Assembly: GCF_018388445.1 (NCBI RefSeq)
Contig: NZ_CP074405.1
Location: 2,852,001 to 2,916,000 of the forward strand
Length of the DNA stretch: 64,000 bases
DNA from: Cellulomonas wangleii
GTDB lineage: Bacteria > Actinomycetota > Actinomycetes > Actinomycetales > Cellulomonadaceae
Direction: 5' to 3'
This document shows, in pieces, positions 36,463 through 45,266 of the stretch. The notes below the pieces were generated by a model. That model did no database searches. It was not told where the DNA came from and was given only the letters and a program-made list of their open reading frames with translations. Position numbers and translations under genes: made by a program. Positions within the stretch are counted from its first letter, which is position 1, and every line of letters starts with the position of its first letter.

Positions 36463-37185
36463 ACGACGGGCCGCGAGGTCGTCGAGGACATCCAGCAGCA
36501 CGCGCGTGAACCGGACCGGGCGCACGAGGCTCACGAGGTGGGTCGCCCCCGGCACGATCACCAGGTGACCGTCCCGGCACGCCGCGAGGAACCGGCGCTC
36601 GTCACCGCGGAAGTGGTCGTACCGGCCGTTGACCAGCCAGACGGGCGCCTGCACGGCGGCCAGGTCGGCGACGGGTGAGGCGTCACGCATGGCCCGCATG
36701 ACGTCCCCGACGACGCCGAGCGCGAACCCACCCGCCCCGACGTCGGCCGCGCTCGTCGGCGGCATGGTGCGGTTGACCAGCGCCTGGTTGATGGCTGCAC
36801 CGTGGTCGGGCAGCCGCGCGAAGAAGGCGTCCGCGGCCAGCCCCCACGCCCGTACCGCGGCCGGGCGCGGCACCGAGCAGCAGGCTGCCGCGACCAGCCC
36901 CGCGACCTGCTCGGGGTGCCGTGCCGCGTAGGCGATGGCGGTGTACCCGCCGAGCGAGAGCCCGACGACCAGGGCACGACCACCCACGGCGCTCACGGCG
37001 TCCCGGACGACCGCCACCGCCCCGTCGAGCGTGAACCGCTCGTCGAGCCGGTCCCCGTGGCCCGGCAGGTCCACCGCGACGACGACGTGCCCGGCGCGAG
37101 ACAGCGCGTCATGCTGCGCGCGCCACATGGTGCGGGACGCCCGCATGCCGTGCACGAGGACCACCGGGGGCGCGGATGCCGCCAT
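36265..37185 (-). CDS. Alpha/beta fold hydrolase
   Basis: A 306-residue alpha/beta hydrolase. PVVLVHGMRASRTMW is the oxyanion region, VVGLSLGGYTAIAYAARHP the Ser nucleophile elbow, and PGATHLVSL the catalytic His. The recognisable fold ends near residue 240. The remaining 65 residues, rich in charged and Ala residues, run antisense through the end of the ROK-kinase gene and are probably unselected read-through. ATG 37185 has TAACCT 6 nt upstream and no Shine-Dalgarno. Substrate unknown. Confidence 0.85.
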   Translation of the reverse strand: MAASAPPVVLVHGMRASRTMWRAQHDALSRAGHVVVAVDLPGHGDRLDERFTLDGAVAVVRDAVSAVGGRALVVGLSLGGYTAIAYAARHPEQVAGLVAAACCSVPRPAAVRAWGLAADAFFARLPDHGAAINQALVNRTMPPTSAADVGAGGFALGVVGDVMRAMRDASPVADLAAVQAPVWLVNGRYDHFRGDERRFLAACRDGHLVIVPGATHLVSLVRPVRFTRVLLDVLDDLAARRSAVPPGELPGTHPADDARLVRHDDEVVAEPVERRGRHAAGVAAAEVDPVPAEDRPEALDDLADPA

Positions 37186-37191
37186 GCTGCG

Positions 37192-37197
37192 AGGTTA
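37192..37197 (-). promoter_or_regulatory. Candidate leaderless -10 box of the alpha/beta hydrolase gene (TAACCT)
   Basis: Lies 6 nt from the ATG at 37185; sits between that gene and the rplQ terminator. Confidence 0.45.
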
Positions 37198-37251
37198 CTG
37201 CGCGGGCCGGGGCCGCTCCCGCCGGCCGGTGCGGGTGCTCCGCGGGACGCA

Positions 37252-37287
37252 GCAGGGCCCGGGCACCGTGAGGTGCCCGGGCCCTGC
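37252..37287 (-). terminator. Terminator hairpin after rplQ
   Basis: A 16-bp perfect stem (37252-37267 with 37272-37287) closed by a GTGA or TCAC tetraloop depending on strand. It is 16 bp past the rplQ stop and ends the rpoA-rplQ unit. Confidence 0.9.
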
Positions 37288-37303
37288 CGGCGGTGCGGGT
37301 GCG

Positions 37304-37828
37304 TCAGGCCTTGTCGGCGGGGGCGTCCTCGACGGGAGCGTCCTCGACCGGGGCGTCCTCGACCGGGGCGTCCTCGACGGGCGCGTCCTCGACCGGCTTC
37401 TCGGCCTTCTTGGGCGCGGCCTTCTCGGTGGCCTTGGTGGCCTCCTTGACGACGGCCTGCTTGGGCGACAGCGGCTCGAGGACGAGCTCGATGACGGCCA
37501 TGGGGGCGTTGTCGCCCTTGCGCGGGCCGATCTTGGTGATGCGCGTGTAGCCGCCCTGGCGGTCGGCCACGGCGGGCGCGATCTCCGTGAACAGCGTGTG
37601 CACGACGCTCTTGTCCCGCACGACGGTCAGCACGCGACGACGCGAGTGCAGGTCGCCGCGCTTGGCGAACGTGATGAGCCGCTCGGCGAGCGGGCGCAGC
37701 CGCTTGGCCTTCGTCTCGGTCGTGGTGATCCGCTTGTGCTCGAACAGGGCCGTCGCGAGGTTCGCGAGGATCAGCCGCTCGTGCGCCGGGCTACCACCGA
37801 GCCGGGGACCCTTGGTGGGCGTGGGCAT
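37304..37828 (-). CDS. rplQ: 50S ribosomal protein L17
   Basis: A 174-residue L17. The core (1-120) begins [29 protein letters not shown] and includes [25 protein letters not shown]. It is followed by a Lys/Ala stretch and an acidic tail of five VEDAP repeats ending PADKA. E. coli L17 ends at about 127 residues, so the tail is an extension. It lies 80 bp downstream of rpoA. Confidence 0.98.
   Translation of the reverse strand: MPTPTKGPRLGGSPAHERLILANLATALFEHKRITTTETKAKRLRPLAERLITFAKRGDLHSRRRVLTVVRDKSVVHTLFTEIAPAVADRQGGYTRITKIGPRKGDNAPMAVIELVLEPLSPKQAVVKEATKATEKAAPKKAEKPVEDAPVEDAPVEDAPVEDAPVEDAPADKA
37323..37397. repeat. Five 15-bp tandem repeats in the rplQ 3' end
   Basis: Units with consensus GCGTCCTCGACSGGG (plus strand) start at 37323, 37338, 37353, 37368 and 37383 and encode the VEDAP repeats of L17. 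They differ only at one or two wobble positions, so copy number may vary between strains by slippage. Confidence 0.9.
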
Positions 37829-37908
37829 GGTCTCTACTCCTTGAGTTCCAGGTGAGGGCGACGTCCCCGGGTCCGGCGCGTCAGCGCGCGGGCCCGGGAC
37901 CACTCACG

Positions 37909-38922
37909 TCAGTACTGCTCGTCCTCGACGAAGTCGGTCTCGTCGTCCCCGTAGTAGCCACCGGCGGCCGAGGGGTCGAAGTCCAGCGGGCTGTCCTTGA
38001 GCGTCAGGCCCAGCTCGGCGAGCTTCTCCTTGACCTCGGTGATCGACTTCGCACCGAAGTTGCGGATGTCCAGCAGGTCCGCCTCGGACCGAGCCACGAG
38101 CTCACCCACGGAGTGGATGCCCTCGCGCTTGAGGCAGTTGTACGACCGGATGGTCAGCTGGAGGTCCTCGATCGGCAGCGCCAGGTCGGCGGCGAGGGCG
38201 GCGTCGGTCGGCGACGGGCCGATCTCGATGCCCTCCGCCTCGACGTTGAGCTCACGCGCCAGGCCGAACAGCTCGACCAGCGTGCGGCCGGCCGACGCGA
38301 GCGCGTCGCGCGGGCTGATCGCCGGCTTGGTCTCGACGTCGACGATGAGCTTGTCGAAGTCGGTGCGCTGCTCGACACGGGTCGCCTCGACCTTGTAGGT
38401 CACCTTGAGCACCGGCGAGTAGATCGAGTCGACCGGGATGCGGCCGATCTCGGCGTCGAACGACTTGTTCTGGTTCGCCGACACGTAGCCGCGGCCGCGC
38501 TCGACGGTCAGCTCGATCTCGAGCTTGCCCTTCTCGTTCAGCGTGGCCAGGTGCAGGTCGGGGTTGTGGACCTCGACACCGGCCGGCGGCACGATGTCCG
38601 CCGCGGAGACCTCGCCCGCACCCTGCTTGCGCAGGTACATCACGACCGGCTCGTCGTTCTCCGAGGAGACGACGAGGTTCTTGATGTTGAGGATGATCTC
38701 GGTGACGTCCTCCTTGACACCCGGGATCGTCGAGAACTCGTGCAGCACGCCGTCGATCCGGATGGACGTGACGGCGGCGCCCGGGATGGACGACAGGAGG
38801 GTCCGGCGCAGGGAGTTGCCGAGGGTGTAGCCGAAGCCGGGCTCGAGAGGCTCGATGGAGAACCGCGAGCGGTGCTCCGAGATGACCTCTTCGGTCAGGG
38901 TGGGGCGCTGTGCGATCAGCAC
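37909..38922 (-). CDS. rpoA: DNA-directed RNA polymerase subunit alpha
   Basis: A 337-residue alpha subunit, normal length. The N-terminal assembly domain has [26 protein letters not shown]; the C-terminal promoter-contact domain has [44 protein letters not shown]. The tail is acidic. GTG start with AGAGGA upstream. In many actinobacteria rpsD sits between rpsK and rpoA, but here it does not. Confidence 0.98.
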   Translation of the reverse strand: MLIAQRPTLTEEVISEHRSRFSIEPLEPGFGYTLGNSLRRTLLSSIPGAAVTSIRIDGVLHEFSTIPGVKEDVTEIILNIKNLVVSSENDEPVVMYLRKQGAGEVSAADIVPPAGVEVHNPDLHLATLNEKGKLEIELTVERGRGYVSANQNKSFDAEIGRIPVDSIYSPVLKVTYKVEATRVEQRTDFDKLIVDVETKPAISPRDALASAGRTLVELFGLARELNVEAEGIEIGPSPTDAALAADLALPIEDLQLTIRSYNCLKREGIHSVGELVARSEADLLDIRNFGAKSITEVKEKLAELGLTLKDSPLDFDPSAAGGYYGDDETDFVEDEQY

Positions 38923-39047
38923 GGTGTGATTCCTCTCCGCGAGCGTCCGCCATATGACGCTGTCGCAGGTACTGCATGCCTGGACGTGCCTCGGTCTGCA
39001 GGTCCGGGCGAGAGTGCGGGTGCGATCCGCCGCCTCACGCGGGCCGG

Positions 39048-39062
39048 CACCCCGGCGGGGTG
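39048..39062. other. Short hairpin in the rpsK-rpoA gap
   Basis: CACCCC-GGC-GGGGTG, a perfect 6-bp stem with 3-nt loop. Together with the next stem it may form attenuator-like structure in the 213-bp gap. Confidence 0.4.
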
Positions 39063-39091
39063 ACGGCCGACGAGCGCGGCGGACACGCGAG

Positions 39092-39126
39092 GGCCGGGAC
39101 CGGCACCGTGAGGCACCGTCCCGGCC
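39092..39126 (-). terminator. Possible terminator or attenuator after rpsK
   Basis: GGCCGGGAC (39092-39100) pairs with GTCCCGGCC (39118-39126), a 9-bp stem with a 17-nt loop, 10 bp past the rpsK stop. It may partly end transcription before rpoA. Confidence 0.45.
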
Positions 39127-39135
39127 GTACGCGGG

Positions 39136-39537
39136 TCAGACGCGGCGACGCTTGGGCGGACGGCAGCCGTTGTGGGCCTGCGGCGTCACGTCCTGGATCG
39201 AGCCGACCTCAAGGCCGGCCGCCGTCAGCGAGCGGATCGCCGTCTCGCGGCCCGAGCCGGGGCCCTTGACGAAGACGTCGACCTTGCGCATGCCGTGCTC
39301 CTGGGCGCGACGCGCGGCTGCCTCGGCGGCGAGCTGCGCGGCGAACGGGGTCGACTTGCGCGAGCCCTTGAAGCCCACCTGGCCGGACGAGGCCCAGGCG
39401 ATCACGGCACCCGAGGGGTCCGTGATGGAGACGATGGTGTTGTTGAACGTGCTCTTGATGTGCGCCTGGCCGTGGGAGACGTTCTTCTTCTCCTTGCGGC
39501 GCGGCTTGCGCACGGCGGTGCGGGACTTGGGAGGCAT
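39136..39537 (-). CDS. rpsK: 30S ribosomal protein S11
   Basis: A 133-residue S11: basic N-terminus, then [50 protein letters not shown], and the end [18 protein letters not shown]. It forms part of the 30S platform. It is 77 bp downstream of rpsM. Confidence 0.99.
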   Translation of the reverse strand: MPPKSRTAVRKPRRKEKKNVSHGQAHIKSTFNNTIVSITDPSGAVIAWASSGQVGFKGSRKSTPFAAQLAAEAAARRAQEHGMRKVDVFVKGPGSGRETAIRSLTAAGLEVGSIQDVTPQAHNGCRPPKRRRV

Positions 39538-39614
39538 CTCTTCTTCTCTCGAGGTCTACGGGTCGGTGGGCCGACGGGCGGGCGGTCAGCGACTGGCGCG
39601 ACCGGCCCGCGTCG

Positions 39615-39995
39615 TCACTTGCGCCCGGCCTTCTTCTTGCCGGCGACGGTGCGCTTGGGGCCCTTGCGGGTACGCGCGTTGGTCTTGGTGCGCTGACCAC
39701 GCACCGGGAGGCCGCGGCGGTGACGCAGACCCTCGTAGCTGCCGATCTCGACCTTGCGGCGGATGTCGGCGGCGATCTCGCGACGGAGGTCACCCTCGAG
39801 CTTGAAGCTTCCCTCGAGGTAGTCGCGGAGCGCGACCAGCTCGCTGTCGCCCAGGTCCTTGACCCGGACGTCGGGGCTGATGCCCGTGGCGGCCAGGGTC
39901 TGCTGCGCGCGGGTGCGCCCGACCCCGAAGATGTAGGTGAGAGCGACCTCGACCCGCTTGTCGCGGGGAAGGTCGACACCGATGAGACGTGCCAT
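39615..39995 (-). CDS. rpsM: 30S ribosomal protein S13
   Basis: A 126-residue S13. [34 protein letters not shown] and [25 protein letters not shown] are diagnostic. It contacts the 50S subunit and the P-site tRNA. ATG 39995 is the family start; the in-frame region upstream is noncoding. Confidence 0.99.
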   Translation of the reverse strand: MARLIGVDLPRDKRVEVALTYIFGVGRTRAQQTLAATGISPDVRVKDLGDSELVALRDYLEGSFKLEGDLRREIAADIRRKVEIGSYEGLRHRRGLPVRGQRTKTNARTRKGPKRTVAGKKKAGRK

Positions 39996-40164
39996 GTGCC
40001 TGGTGGCTCCTGTACGGCGTTCGGAGGTCTGCCGCACCGTCCTCCCGCGAGTCTGCGGGCCCCAGCCTCCGAGCTGGGGGTTCACCGTGGTGCCGGGCCC
40101 GGAGGCCGTCGTCACGGAGCGGCGGTGCGCTTGCTGGCCCGTGCGGGCCGGTGGTGCGTGCTGC

Positions 40165-40278
40165 TCAGCCCTGGCGCTGCTTGTGGCGCAGGTTCTCGCA
40201 GATCACCTGGACGCGACCGTGCCGGCGGATCACCTTGCACTTGTCGCAGATCTTCTTGACGCTCGGCTTGACCTTCAT
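40165..40278 (-). CDS. rpmJ: 50S ribosomal protein L36
   Basis: A 37-residue protein. It reads [20 protein letters not shown] in its first 20 residues and carries the zinc ligands C11, C14, C27 and H32, so it is the zinc-binding form. It lies between infA and rpsM as usual. In some actinobacteria a zinc-free copy exists elsewhere. Confidence 0.97.
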   Translation of the reverse strand: MKVKPSVKKICDKCKVIRRHGRVQVICENLRHKQRQG

Positions 40279-40347
40279 CGCGTTCGTTCCTCCGCCGCCG
40301 CGTCCCGAGCCACGTGGGCCCGACCGACGGCGTCTCGATGGGGGTGG

Positions 40348-40569
40348 TTACTTGTAGCGGTAGACGATGCGCCCGCGGGACAGGTCGTACGGGCTGAGCT
40401 CGACGACCACCCGGTCCTCGGGGAGGATGCGGATGTAGTGCTGCCGCATCTTTCCCGAGATGTGGGCCAGCACCTTGTGGCCGTTCGCGAGCTCCACGCG
40501 GAACATCGCGTTGGGGAGCGCCTCGATCACGCTGCCCTCGATCTCGATGACGCCGTCCTTCTTGGCCAT
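40348..40569 (-). CDS. infA: Translation initiation factor IF-1
   Basis: A 73-residue OB-fold factor: [20 protein letters not shown], then [46 protein letters not shown]. It binds the ribosomal A site during initiation. It is preceded by its own promoter region rather than following map directly. Confidence 0.99.
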   Translation of the reverse strand: MAKKDGVIEIEGSVIEALPNAMFRVELANGHKVLAHISGKMRQHYIRILPEDRVVVELSPYDLSRGRIVYRYK

Positions 40570-40732
40570 GTCCTCCGCTAACTGTCGTGCTCTCGACGTG
40601 TCCTGCAGGTTGGTCGTCCCACCCCGCACCACCGGCCGGCAGACGTGCCGGACGCCGCCAGACCGTGACCGGTCCCGCGGACGAGCGAGGGGTGACTGGT
40701 CGCCGATGAACGGCGCACACAACCAACGAACG

Positions 40733-40738
40733 ATCATA
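40733..40738 (-). promoter_or_regulatory. Candidate -10 box of the infA-rpmJ-rpsM-rpsK operon (TATGAT)
   Basis: TATGAT on the minus strand, one base from TATAAT, 163 nt before the infA ATG. No clear -35 is seen at 16-18 bp. Confidence 0.45.
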
Positions 40739-40862
40739 CGGCATCCCGGCGGCGGTCGGTACCGGCGGGCGCCCGGCACGGGCACGGGGCCGGCCGACGT
40801 CGCCGAGCTGCTCGTCGTCCGTACCCCTACGGTGCCCCGGCGCAGCGGGTCCGGGGAGGGCT

Positions 40863-40879
40863 GTCGCGCAGGGCGCGAC
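40863..40879 (-). terminator. Possible short terminator stem near the end of map
   Basis: GTCGCGC-AGG-GCGCGAC, a 7-bp stem with 3-nt loop, lies 58-74 bp past the map stop. Confidence 0.35.
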
Positions 40880-40936
40880 GCGGCGACGCCGGTGGGCGGA
40901 CGGGCGCGCGCACGGGTCGGGCCCGCGCCGACGGCG

Positions 40937-41770
40937 TCAGAGCGCCGCGACCTCCACGCCGAGCGCCCGCAGCCGCTCCGCACCGCCGTCACGAGCCGTG
41001 AGCACGACGATGCCGTCCTCGAGCAGCGCGACCGTGTGCTCCCAGTGGGCGGCGCGCGAGCCGTCGTCGGTCACCACGGTCCAGTCGTCAGCGAGCACGT
41101 GGTTCGCCTCCGCGCCGCGCACCAGCATGGGCTCGACGGCGACGCACAGCCCCGGCTTCAGCCGGGCGCCGCGGTCGCGGGTGCGGTAGTTCGGGACGTC
41201 GGGCGGCTGGTGCATCGCGGTGCCGATGCCGTGGCCGACGTAGTCCTCGACGATGCCGAACGGCGCGGCGCCCGTGCGGGCGGCGGCCGCCTCGACGACG
41301 TCCTCGACGGCCTCGCCGACCGCGCCCAGCCGATCCCCCGTCGCCAGGGCGGCGATGCCGGCCCACAGCGCGTCCTCGGTGGTGCCCACCAGGGCGAGGT
41401 CCGCGGGGTCCGCGGGGTCCAGCACGGCCGAGAACGCCGAGTCGCCGTGCCAGCCGTCGACGATCGCGCCGCAGTCCACGGAGACGACGTCACCGGGCTG
41501 CAGCACGCGGGAGCCCGGGATGCCGTGGACGATCTCCTCGTTGACGGAGACGCACAGCGACGCCGGGTACCCGTGGTACCCGAGGAAGGACGGGGTGGCG
41601 CCGGCGGACCGGATCACGTCCTCCGCGACAGCGTCCAGCTCGGCCGTCGTCACACCCGGGGCCAGTGCCGCCCGCACCGCGTCCAACGCGTCCGCGACCA
41701 CCAGGCCGGCACGCCGCATGACCGCGACCTGCTCCGGCGTCTTGTACTCGATGCGCTCGCGACCGAACAC
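40937..41770 (-). CDS. map: Methionine aminopeptidase, type I
   Basis: A 277-residue enzyme that removes the initiator methionine. The dimetal site residues appear in [19 protein letters not shown] (two Asp), [14 protein letters not shown] (His), CVAVEPML (Glu) and AAHWEHTVA (Glu). GTG start with the family's [22 protein letters not shown]. It is 10 bp downstream of adk and part of secY-adk-map. Confidence 0.97.
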   Translation of the reverse strand: MFGRERIEYKTPEQVAVMRRAGLVVADALDAVRAALAPGVTTAELDAVAEDVIRSAGATPSFLGYHGYPASLCVSVNEEIVHGIPGSRVLQPGDVVSVDCGAIVDGWHGDSAFSAVLDPADPADLALVGTTEDALWAGIAALATGDRLGAVGEAVEDVVEAAAARTGAAPFGIVEDYVGHGIGTAMHQPPDVPNYRTRDRGARLKPGLCVAVEPMLVRGAEANHVLADDWTVVTDDGSRAAHWEHTVALLEDGIVVLTARDGGAERLRALGVEVAAL

Positions 41771-41780
41771 GACCGGGCCC

Positions 41781-42359
41781 TCAGGGCAGGACGGGGCTCA
41801 GCGCCGCGAGGAGCCGGGCCGTGACGTCGTCGACCTCACCGAGACCGTCGACCTGCACCAGCAGGCCGCGCGCGGCGTACACCTGCGAGATCGGGGCCGT
41901 CTGCTCGGCGTAGACGCCGAGCCGGTGGCGGATGACGTCCTCGGTGTCGTCCGCACGCCCCTCGATCTGCGCGCGGTTCGTCAGCCGCTCGATGACCACC
42001 TGGGGGTCCACGGTCAGCTCGACGGCGAGGTCGATGCTGCGGCCGGTCACGGCGAGGATCTCGTCCAGCGCCGCGACCTGGGCCACGTTGCGCGGGTACC
42101 CGTCCAGCAGGAACCCGTCGACCGCGTCGGCCTGGGCCAGACGGTCGCGCACCAGCTCGTTCGTCAGCTCGTCCGGGACGAGCGCGCCGGACGCCGTGAT
42201 GTCCTGCACCCGGCGCCCGAGCTCGGTGCCGTTCTTGATGTTCGACCGGAAGATGTCGCCCGTCGAGATGGCCGGGACACCCAGCCGCTCCGCCAGACGG
42301 ACGGCCTGCGTACCCTTCCCCGCTCCGGGGGGGCCGAGCAGGACCAGACGTGCACTCAA
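41781..42359 (-). CDS. adk: Adenylate kinase
   Basis: A 192-residue short-lid adenylate kinase. It begins LSARLVLLGPPGAGKGTQAVRLAERLGVPAISTGDIFR with the P-loop at 9-17, and has GFLLDGYPRNVAQ and RADDTEDVIRHRL. It interconverts AMP, ADP and ATP. The start is TTG 42359, overlapping the secY stop (TTGA); the nearby GTG is out of frame, so TTG is the only start preserving the P-loop strand. Confidence 0.95.
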   Translation of the reverse strand: MSARLVLLGPPGAGKGTQAVRLAERLGVPAISTGDIFRSNIKNGTELGRRVQDITASGALVPDELTNELVRDRLAQADAVDGFLLDGYPRNVAQVAALDEILAVTGRSIDLAVELTVDPQVVIERLTNRAQIEGRADDTEDVIRHRLGVYAEQTAPISQVYAARGLLVQVDGLGEVDDVTARLLAALSPVLP

Positions 42360-43651
42360 CGCAAGAACCCTTCGTAGTGCCGCTGCTGCAGCTGGGACTC
42401 GATCTGCTTGACGGTCTCCAGGCCGACGCCGACCACGATGAGGATGGACGCGCCGCCGAACGGGATGTTGGAGCCGACCCCGAGCACGATGAACGCGATC
42501 ATGGGGATCAGGGCGACCATGGCGAGGTAGAGCGAGCCCGGTGCCGTGATCCGCGTGATGACGTAGTCGAGGTACTCGGCGGTGGGGCGGCCGGCCCGGA
42601 TGCCCGGGATGAAGCCGCCGTACTTCTTCATGTTGTCCGCGACCTCGTCCGGGTTGAACGTGATCGCCGTGTAGAAGTAGCAGAAGAAGATGATGAGGAC
42701 GACGTAGAGACCCATGTGCAGGGGCGCGCCCGGGTCGGCCAGGTTCACGCTGATCCACTGCACCCAGCCCGCGGTCGGGTCACCGAACTGCGCGATCAGC
42801 GTGGGCACCGCGAGCAGCGACGACGCGAAGATCACGGGGATGACGCCGGCCATGTTGATCTTGATCGGAATGTAGGTGCTCGACCCGCCGTACATGCGGC
42901 GGCCGACCATGCGCTTGGCGTACTGCACGGGCACCCGGCGCTGCGACTGCTCGACGAACACGACCAGGCCGATGACGAGCACGACGATCGCCAGTACGGC
43001 GATGAACTTGCCCGCACCGCCGGCGCCGCCGGCGATCGACCACATGGCGCCGGGGAACGACGCGGCGATCGACGTGAAGATGAGCAGCGACATGCCGTTG
43101 CCGACACCGCGCTCGGTGATGAGCTCGCCGAGCCACATGATGAGGCCGGTGCCCGCCGTCATGGTGATGACCATGATCAGCAGGGTGATGGGGCTGTCGT
43201 CCGGGATGACCTCGAGCGAGCAGCCCTGGAACAGGTTGCCGCTGCGCGCGAACGTGATGATCGTCGTCGACTGCAGGACGGCGAGCCCGATGGTCAGGTA
43301 CCGCGTGTACTGCGTGAGCTTCGCGGTGCCGGACTGGCCCTCCTTGTGGAGCTCCTCGAACTTGGGGATCACCACGCGCAGGAGCTGGATGATGATGCTC
43401 GCGGTGATGTACGGCATGATCCCGAGCGAGAAGACCGAGAGCTGCAGCAGCGCACCACCGCTGAAGAGGTTCACCAGCCCCAGCAGGTCGCTCTCGGCGG
43501 TCTGCTCGATGCAGGCCTGCACGTTCGGGTAGCTCACCCCAGGGGTCGGCAGGAACGACCCGATGCGGAAGAGCACCATCATGCCGATGGTGAAGAGCAG
43601 CTTGCGCCGCAGGTCGGGCGTCCTGAACGCCCGAACGAATGCACCTAGCAC
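42356..43651 (-). CDS. secY: Protein translocase subunit SecY
   Basis: A 431-residue channel protein with ten membrane helices. MLGAFVRAFRTPDLRRKLLFTIGMMVLFRIGSFLPTPGV and the later AGVIPVIFASSLLAVP and IPIKINMAGVIPVI are SecY hallmarks. It forms the SecYEG exit for unfolded proteins, including the surface proteins encoded next to it. GTG 43651 has AGGAGG upstream. In most bacteria rplO directly precedes secY; here a 12-kb surface-protein region lies between. Confidence 0.98.
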   Translation of the reverse strand: MLGAFVRAFRTPDLRRKLLFTIGMMVLFRIGSFLPTPGVSYPNVQACIEQTAESDLLGLVNLFSGGALLQLSVFSLGIMPYITASIIIQLLRVVIPKFEELHKEGQSGTAKLTQYTRYLTIGLAVLQSTTIITFARSGNLFQGCSLEVIPDDSPITLLIMVITMTAGTGLIMWLGELITERGVGNGMSLLIFTSIAASFPGAMWSIAGGAGGAGKFIAVLAIVVLVIGLVVFVEQSQRRVPVQYAKRMVGRRMYGGSSTYIPIKINMAGVIPVIFASSLLAVPTLIAQFGDPTAGWVQWISVNLADPGAPLHMGLYVVLIIFFCYFYTAITFNPDEVADNMKKYGGFIPGIRAGRPTAEYLDYVITRITAPGSLYLAMVALIPMIAFIVLGVGSNIPFGGASILIVVGVGLETVKQIESQLQQRHYEGFLR

Positions 43652-43723
43652 CTGTCGTCCTCCTGCTGTGTGGGCCGTCCTCAGACCCCGTCGCCGTCGA
43701 AGAGCGGGACGGACCGCCGGTAG

Positions 43724-43753
43724 AGACTACCCCGCAGACGGCGCCGGACCGCA
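43724..43753 (-). promoter_or_regulatory. Candidate promoter of secY-adk-map
   Basis: TAGTCT on the minus strand (43724-43729), the same hexamer as at rplM, with a weak TGCGGT (43748-43753) 18 bp upstream. A separate promoter is needed since the upstream ribosomal gene is 12 kb away. Confidence 0.35.
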
Positions 43754-43776
43754 CCCCCTGCGGACGGGTGGCCCCC

Positions 43777-44565
43777 TCAGGCGGGTCCCCGGCCCCCCGA
43801 CGCCCCGTCCGACCGGCGCCGGCGACGCACCGCCGCGACCAGCAGCCCGCCGGTGGCGACGGCACCGAGCGCGACCAGCGCGGTGCGCGCCAGGTCCGCC
43901 CCGGTCATCGCCAGCGGGCGCACGGCGCTGCCGGACGGCGCACCGGGCGTCGCGCTCGGGGGCGTGCCGGGCGTCGGACCGGGCAGGTCGCCGCCGATCT
44001 CCAGGTGGACGACGAACGACGCCTCGCGCGCACCGACCTCGGCCCGGTTGCCGGTGGTCGCCTCGACGGGGAACGTGTACCCGACCGTGATCACGGTGCT
44101 CTCCCCCACGGCGAGGGGAACCTGCGCGACCTGCGTGCGCTGCGCGGTCGCCAGGTCGCGGAACGAGGCCGCGCCGGTGCCCGACGCCGTGGACCAGTCG
44201 AGTCGCAGGTCGTCGTAAAAGGCGTCCTCGACCGCGGCCGGGGCGGTCTCGACCTGCTGGACCCAGGCACGCAGGGTCCCCGCCGCGGGACCGTCGTTGC
44301 GCACGCGCAGGGTGCGCACCGCCCGGTCGCCCGGGACGGTCACGGGGACGCCGACGAACGACTCGTCGGCGGTCATGACGGCCGACCCGTCCCAGGCCAG
44401 GGAGACGGTCGGCGTCTGCCACTGCGTGTCCACCGCGGCGGGCACCGCGGCGGCAGGTGCGGCGGCGGTCGGCGCCGCCGCCGCGGGGACGCCCGCCGCG
44501 AGGACGGTGGCCAGCGCCAGGGCCGGGACCAGGACCGCCCCGGCGACGGTGCGTGCGCGTCTCAC
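43777..44565 (-). CDS. Cassette A gene 6: wall-anchored surface protein with LAxTG sorting motif
   Basis: A 262-residue exported protein. A Sec signal peptide (LVPALALATVLAAGVPAAAA) is followed by a beta-rich domain (PTVSLAWDGSAVMTADESFVGVPVTVPGDRAVRTLRVRNDGPAAGTLRAWVQQVE), a Pro-rich linker and PLAMTG (217-222) plus a hydrophobic helix and RRRRR. LAxTG is the motif of sortase E-type anchoring. It is the paralog of the protein at 50008-50868, with which it aligns through WVQ and the anchor. GTG 44565 overlaps gene 5 (GTGA). Confidence 0.8.
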   Translation of the reverse strand: MRRARTVAGAVLVPALALATVLAAGVPAAAAPTAAAPAAAVPAAVDTQWQTPTVSLAWDGSAVMTADESFVGVPVTVPGDRAVRTLRVRNDGPAAGTLRAWVQQVETAPAAVEDAFYDDLRLDWSTASGTGAASFRDLATAQRTQVAQVPLAVGESTVITVGYTFPVEATTGNRAEVGAREASFVVHLEIGGDLPGPTPGTPPSATPGAPSGSAVRPLAMTGADLARTALVALGAVATGGLLVAAVRRRRRSDGASGGRGPA

Positions 44566-45266
44566 GGCTGCTCCCCGGGTCGGAACGTGCGGAAGGTGAA
44601 TGTCAGCGTGTGCTCGGGCTCGTCGGCGGGGTCGACGTCCTCGGTGACGGTCGCCGACCACCTGTCGCTCCCGGTGACGGTGACCGGGTCGCCGACACCG
44701 GGCACGGTGGCGCTGCCCGTGGCCGTCACGGTGTCCTCGTGCGTGCCGGAGACGGGGGTCCACCGCGCGACGAGGCACCAGTACTCGGTCGTCGGCGCGA
44801 CCGCGTCGGTGTAGGTCGCGTCCCACGGGGTCGACGTGCGGGGCGACTCCCCGGTGACCGACGTCGTGCACGCCTGCGCCGAGCCCACCTGCGTGAGCGA
44901 CCAGGTGGACAGGCCGAACAGACCACCGTCGACGGACGGCTCGACCGTGTAGGTCAGGCCGTGGTTGCCCTGCGCCAGCGAGTCGACCTGCACGGGGACC
45001 GCGACGGCGCCCGCGCTGCGCAGGGTCCGCGCCTCCTCGGGCCCGAACGTGTGGGCCAGGCTCGTGGTCCCGGACGTCGCGTAGCGCACCTCGCCCGGCG
45101 CGCCGACGCCGAAGACGGCGCCACCGAGCGGGAGCCGCGCGTCCACGCCGACGGCGTCGCGCCACAGCGCGGCGGTCCCGCCGACGCCGAGGCCGAGCAG
45201 CGCCGCGGCCAGGACGACCAGCGCCGTCGCGCGGCGGCGTGCGGGGCGTCGGACGTGGGCCGTCAT
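44562..45266 (-). CDS. Cassette A gene 5: protein with SipW-type signal peptide
   Basis: A 234-residue exported protein. The N-terminus ALVVLAAALLGLGVGGTAALWRDA shows a SipW-type cleavage region, a Gly-Gly-Thr run ending in ALW. The mature part is beta-rich with two Cys pairs (AQACTTS, EYWCLVA). It aligns with the protein at 50865-51584 over most of its length (GLTYTVEP, EYWCLVA, TLTFTFRTFRPG). Possibly a minor structural or assembly protein; function unknown. It overlaps genes 4 and 6 by 4 bp. Confidence 0.75.
   Translation of the reverse strand: MTAHVRRPARRRATALVVLAAALLGLGVGGTAALWRDAVGVDARLPLGGAVFGVGAPGEVRYATSGTTSLAHTFGPEEARTLRSAGAVAVPVQVDSLAQGNHGLTYTVEPSVDGGLFGLSTWSLTQVGSAQACTTSVTGESPRTSTPWDATYTDAVAPTTEYWCLVARWTPVSGTHEDTVTATGSATVPGVGDPVTVTGSDRWSATVTEDVDPADEPEHTLTFTFRTFRPGEQP

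Larger units (their letters stand above)
40570..40936. other. Noncoding gap between map and infA
   Basis: 367 bp without a supported gene. It holds a -10-like TATGAT for infA (40733-40738) and a short hairpin near the map stop (40863-40879). Open frames crossing it lack ribosome-binding sites and codon bias. Confidence 0.6.

Noticed and set aside
38923..39135. Hidden rpsD between rpsK and rpoA
   Set aside because: The interval is 213 bp, while S4 needs about 600 bp, and no S4 motif is visible.
40570..40936. A small gene between map and infA
   Set aside because: Frames there have no ribosome-binding site or recognisable motif; the interval is better explained by the infA promoter and leader.
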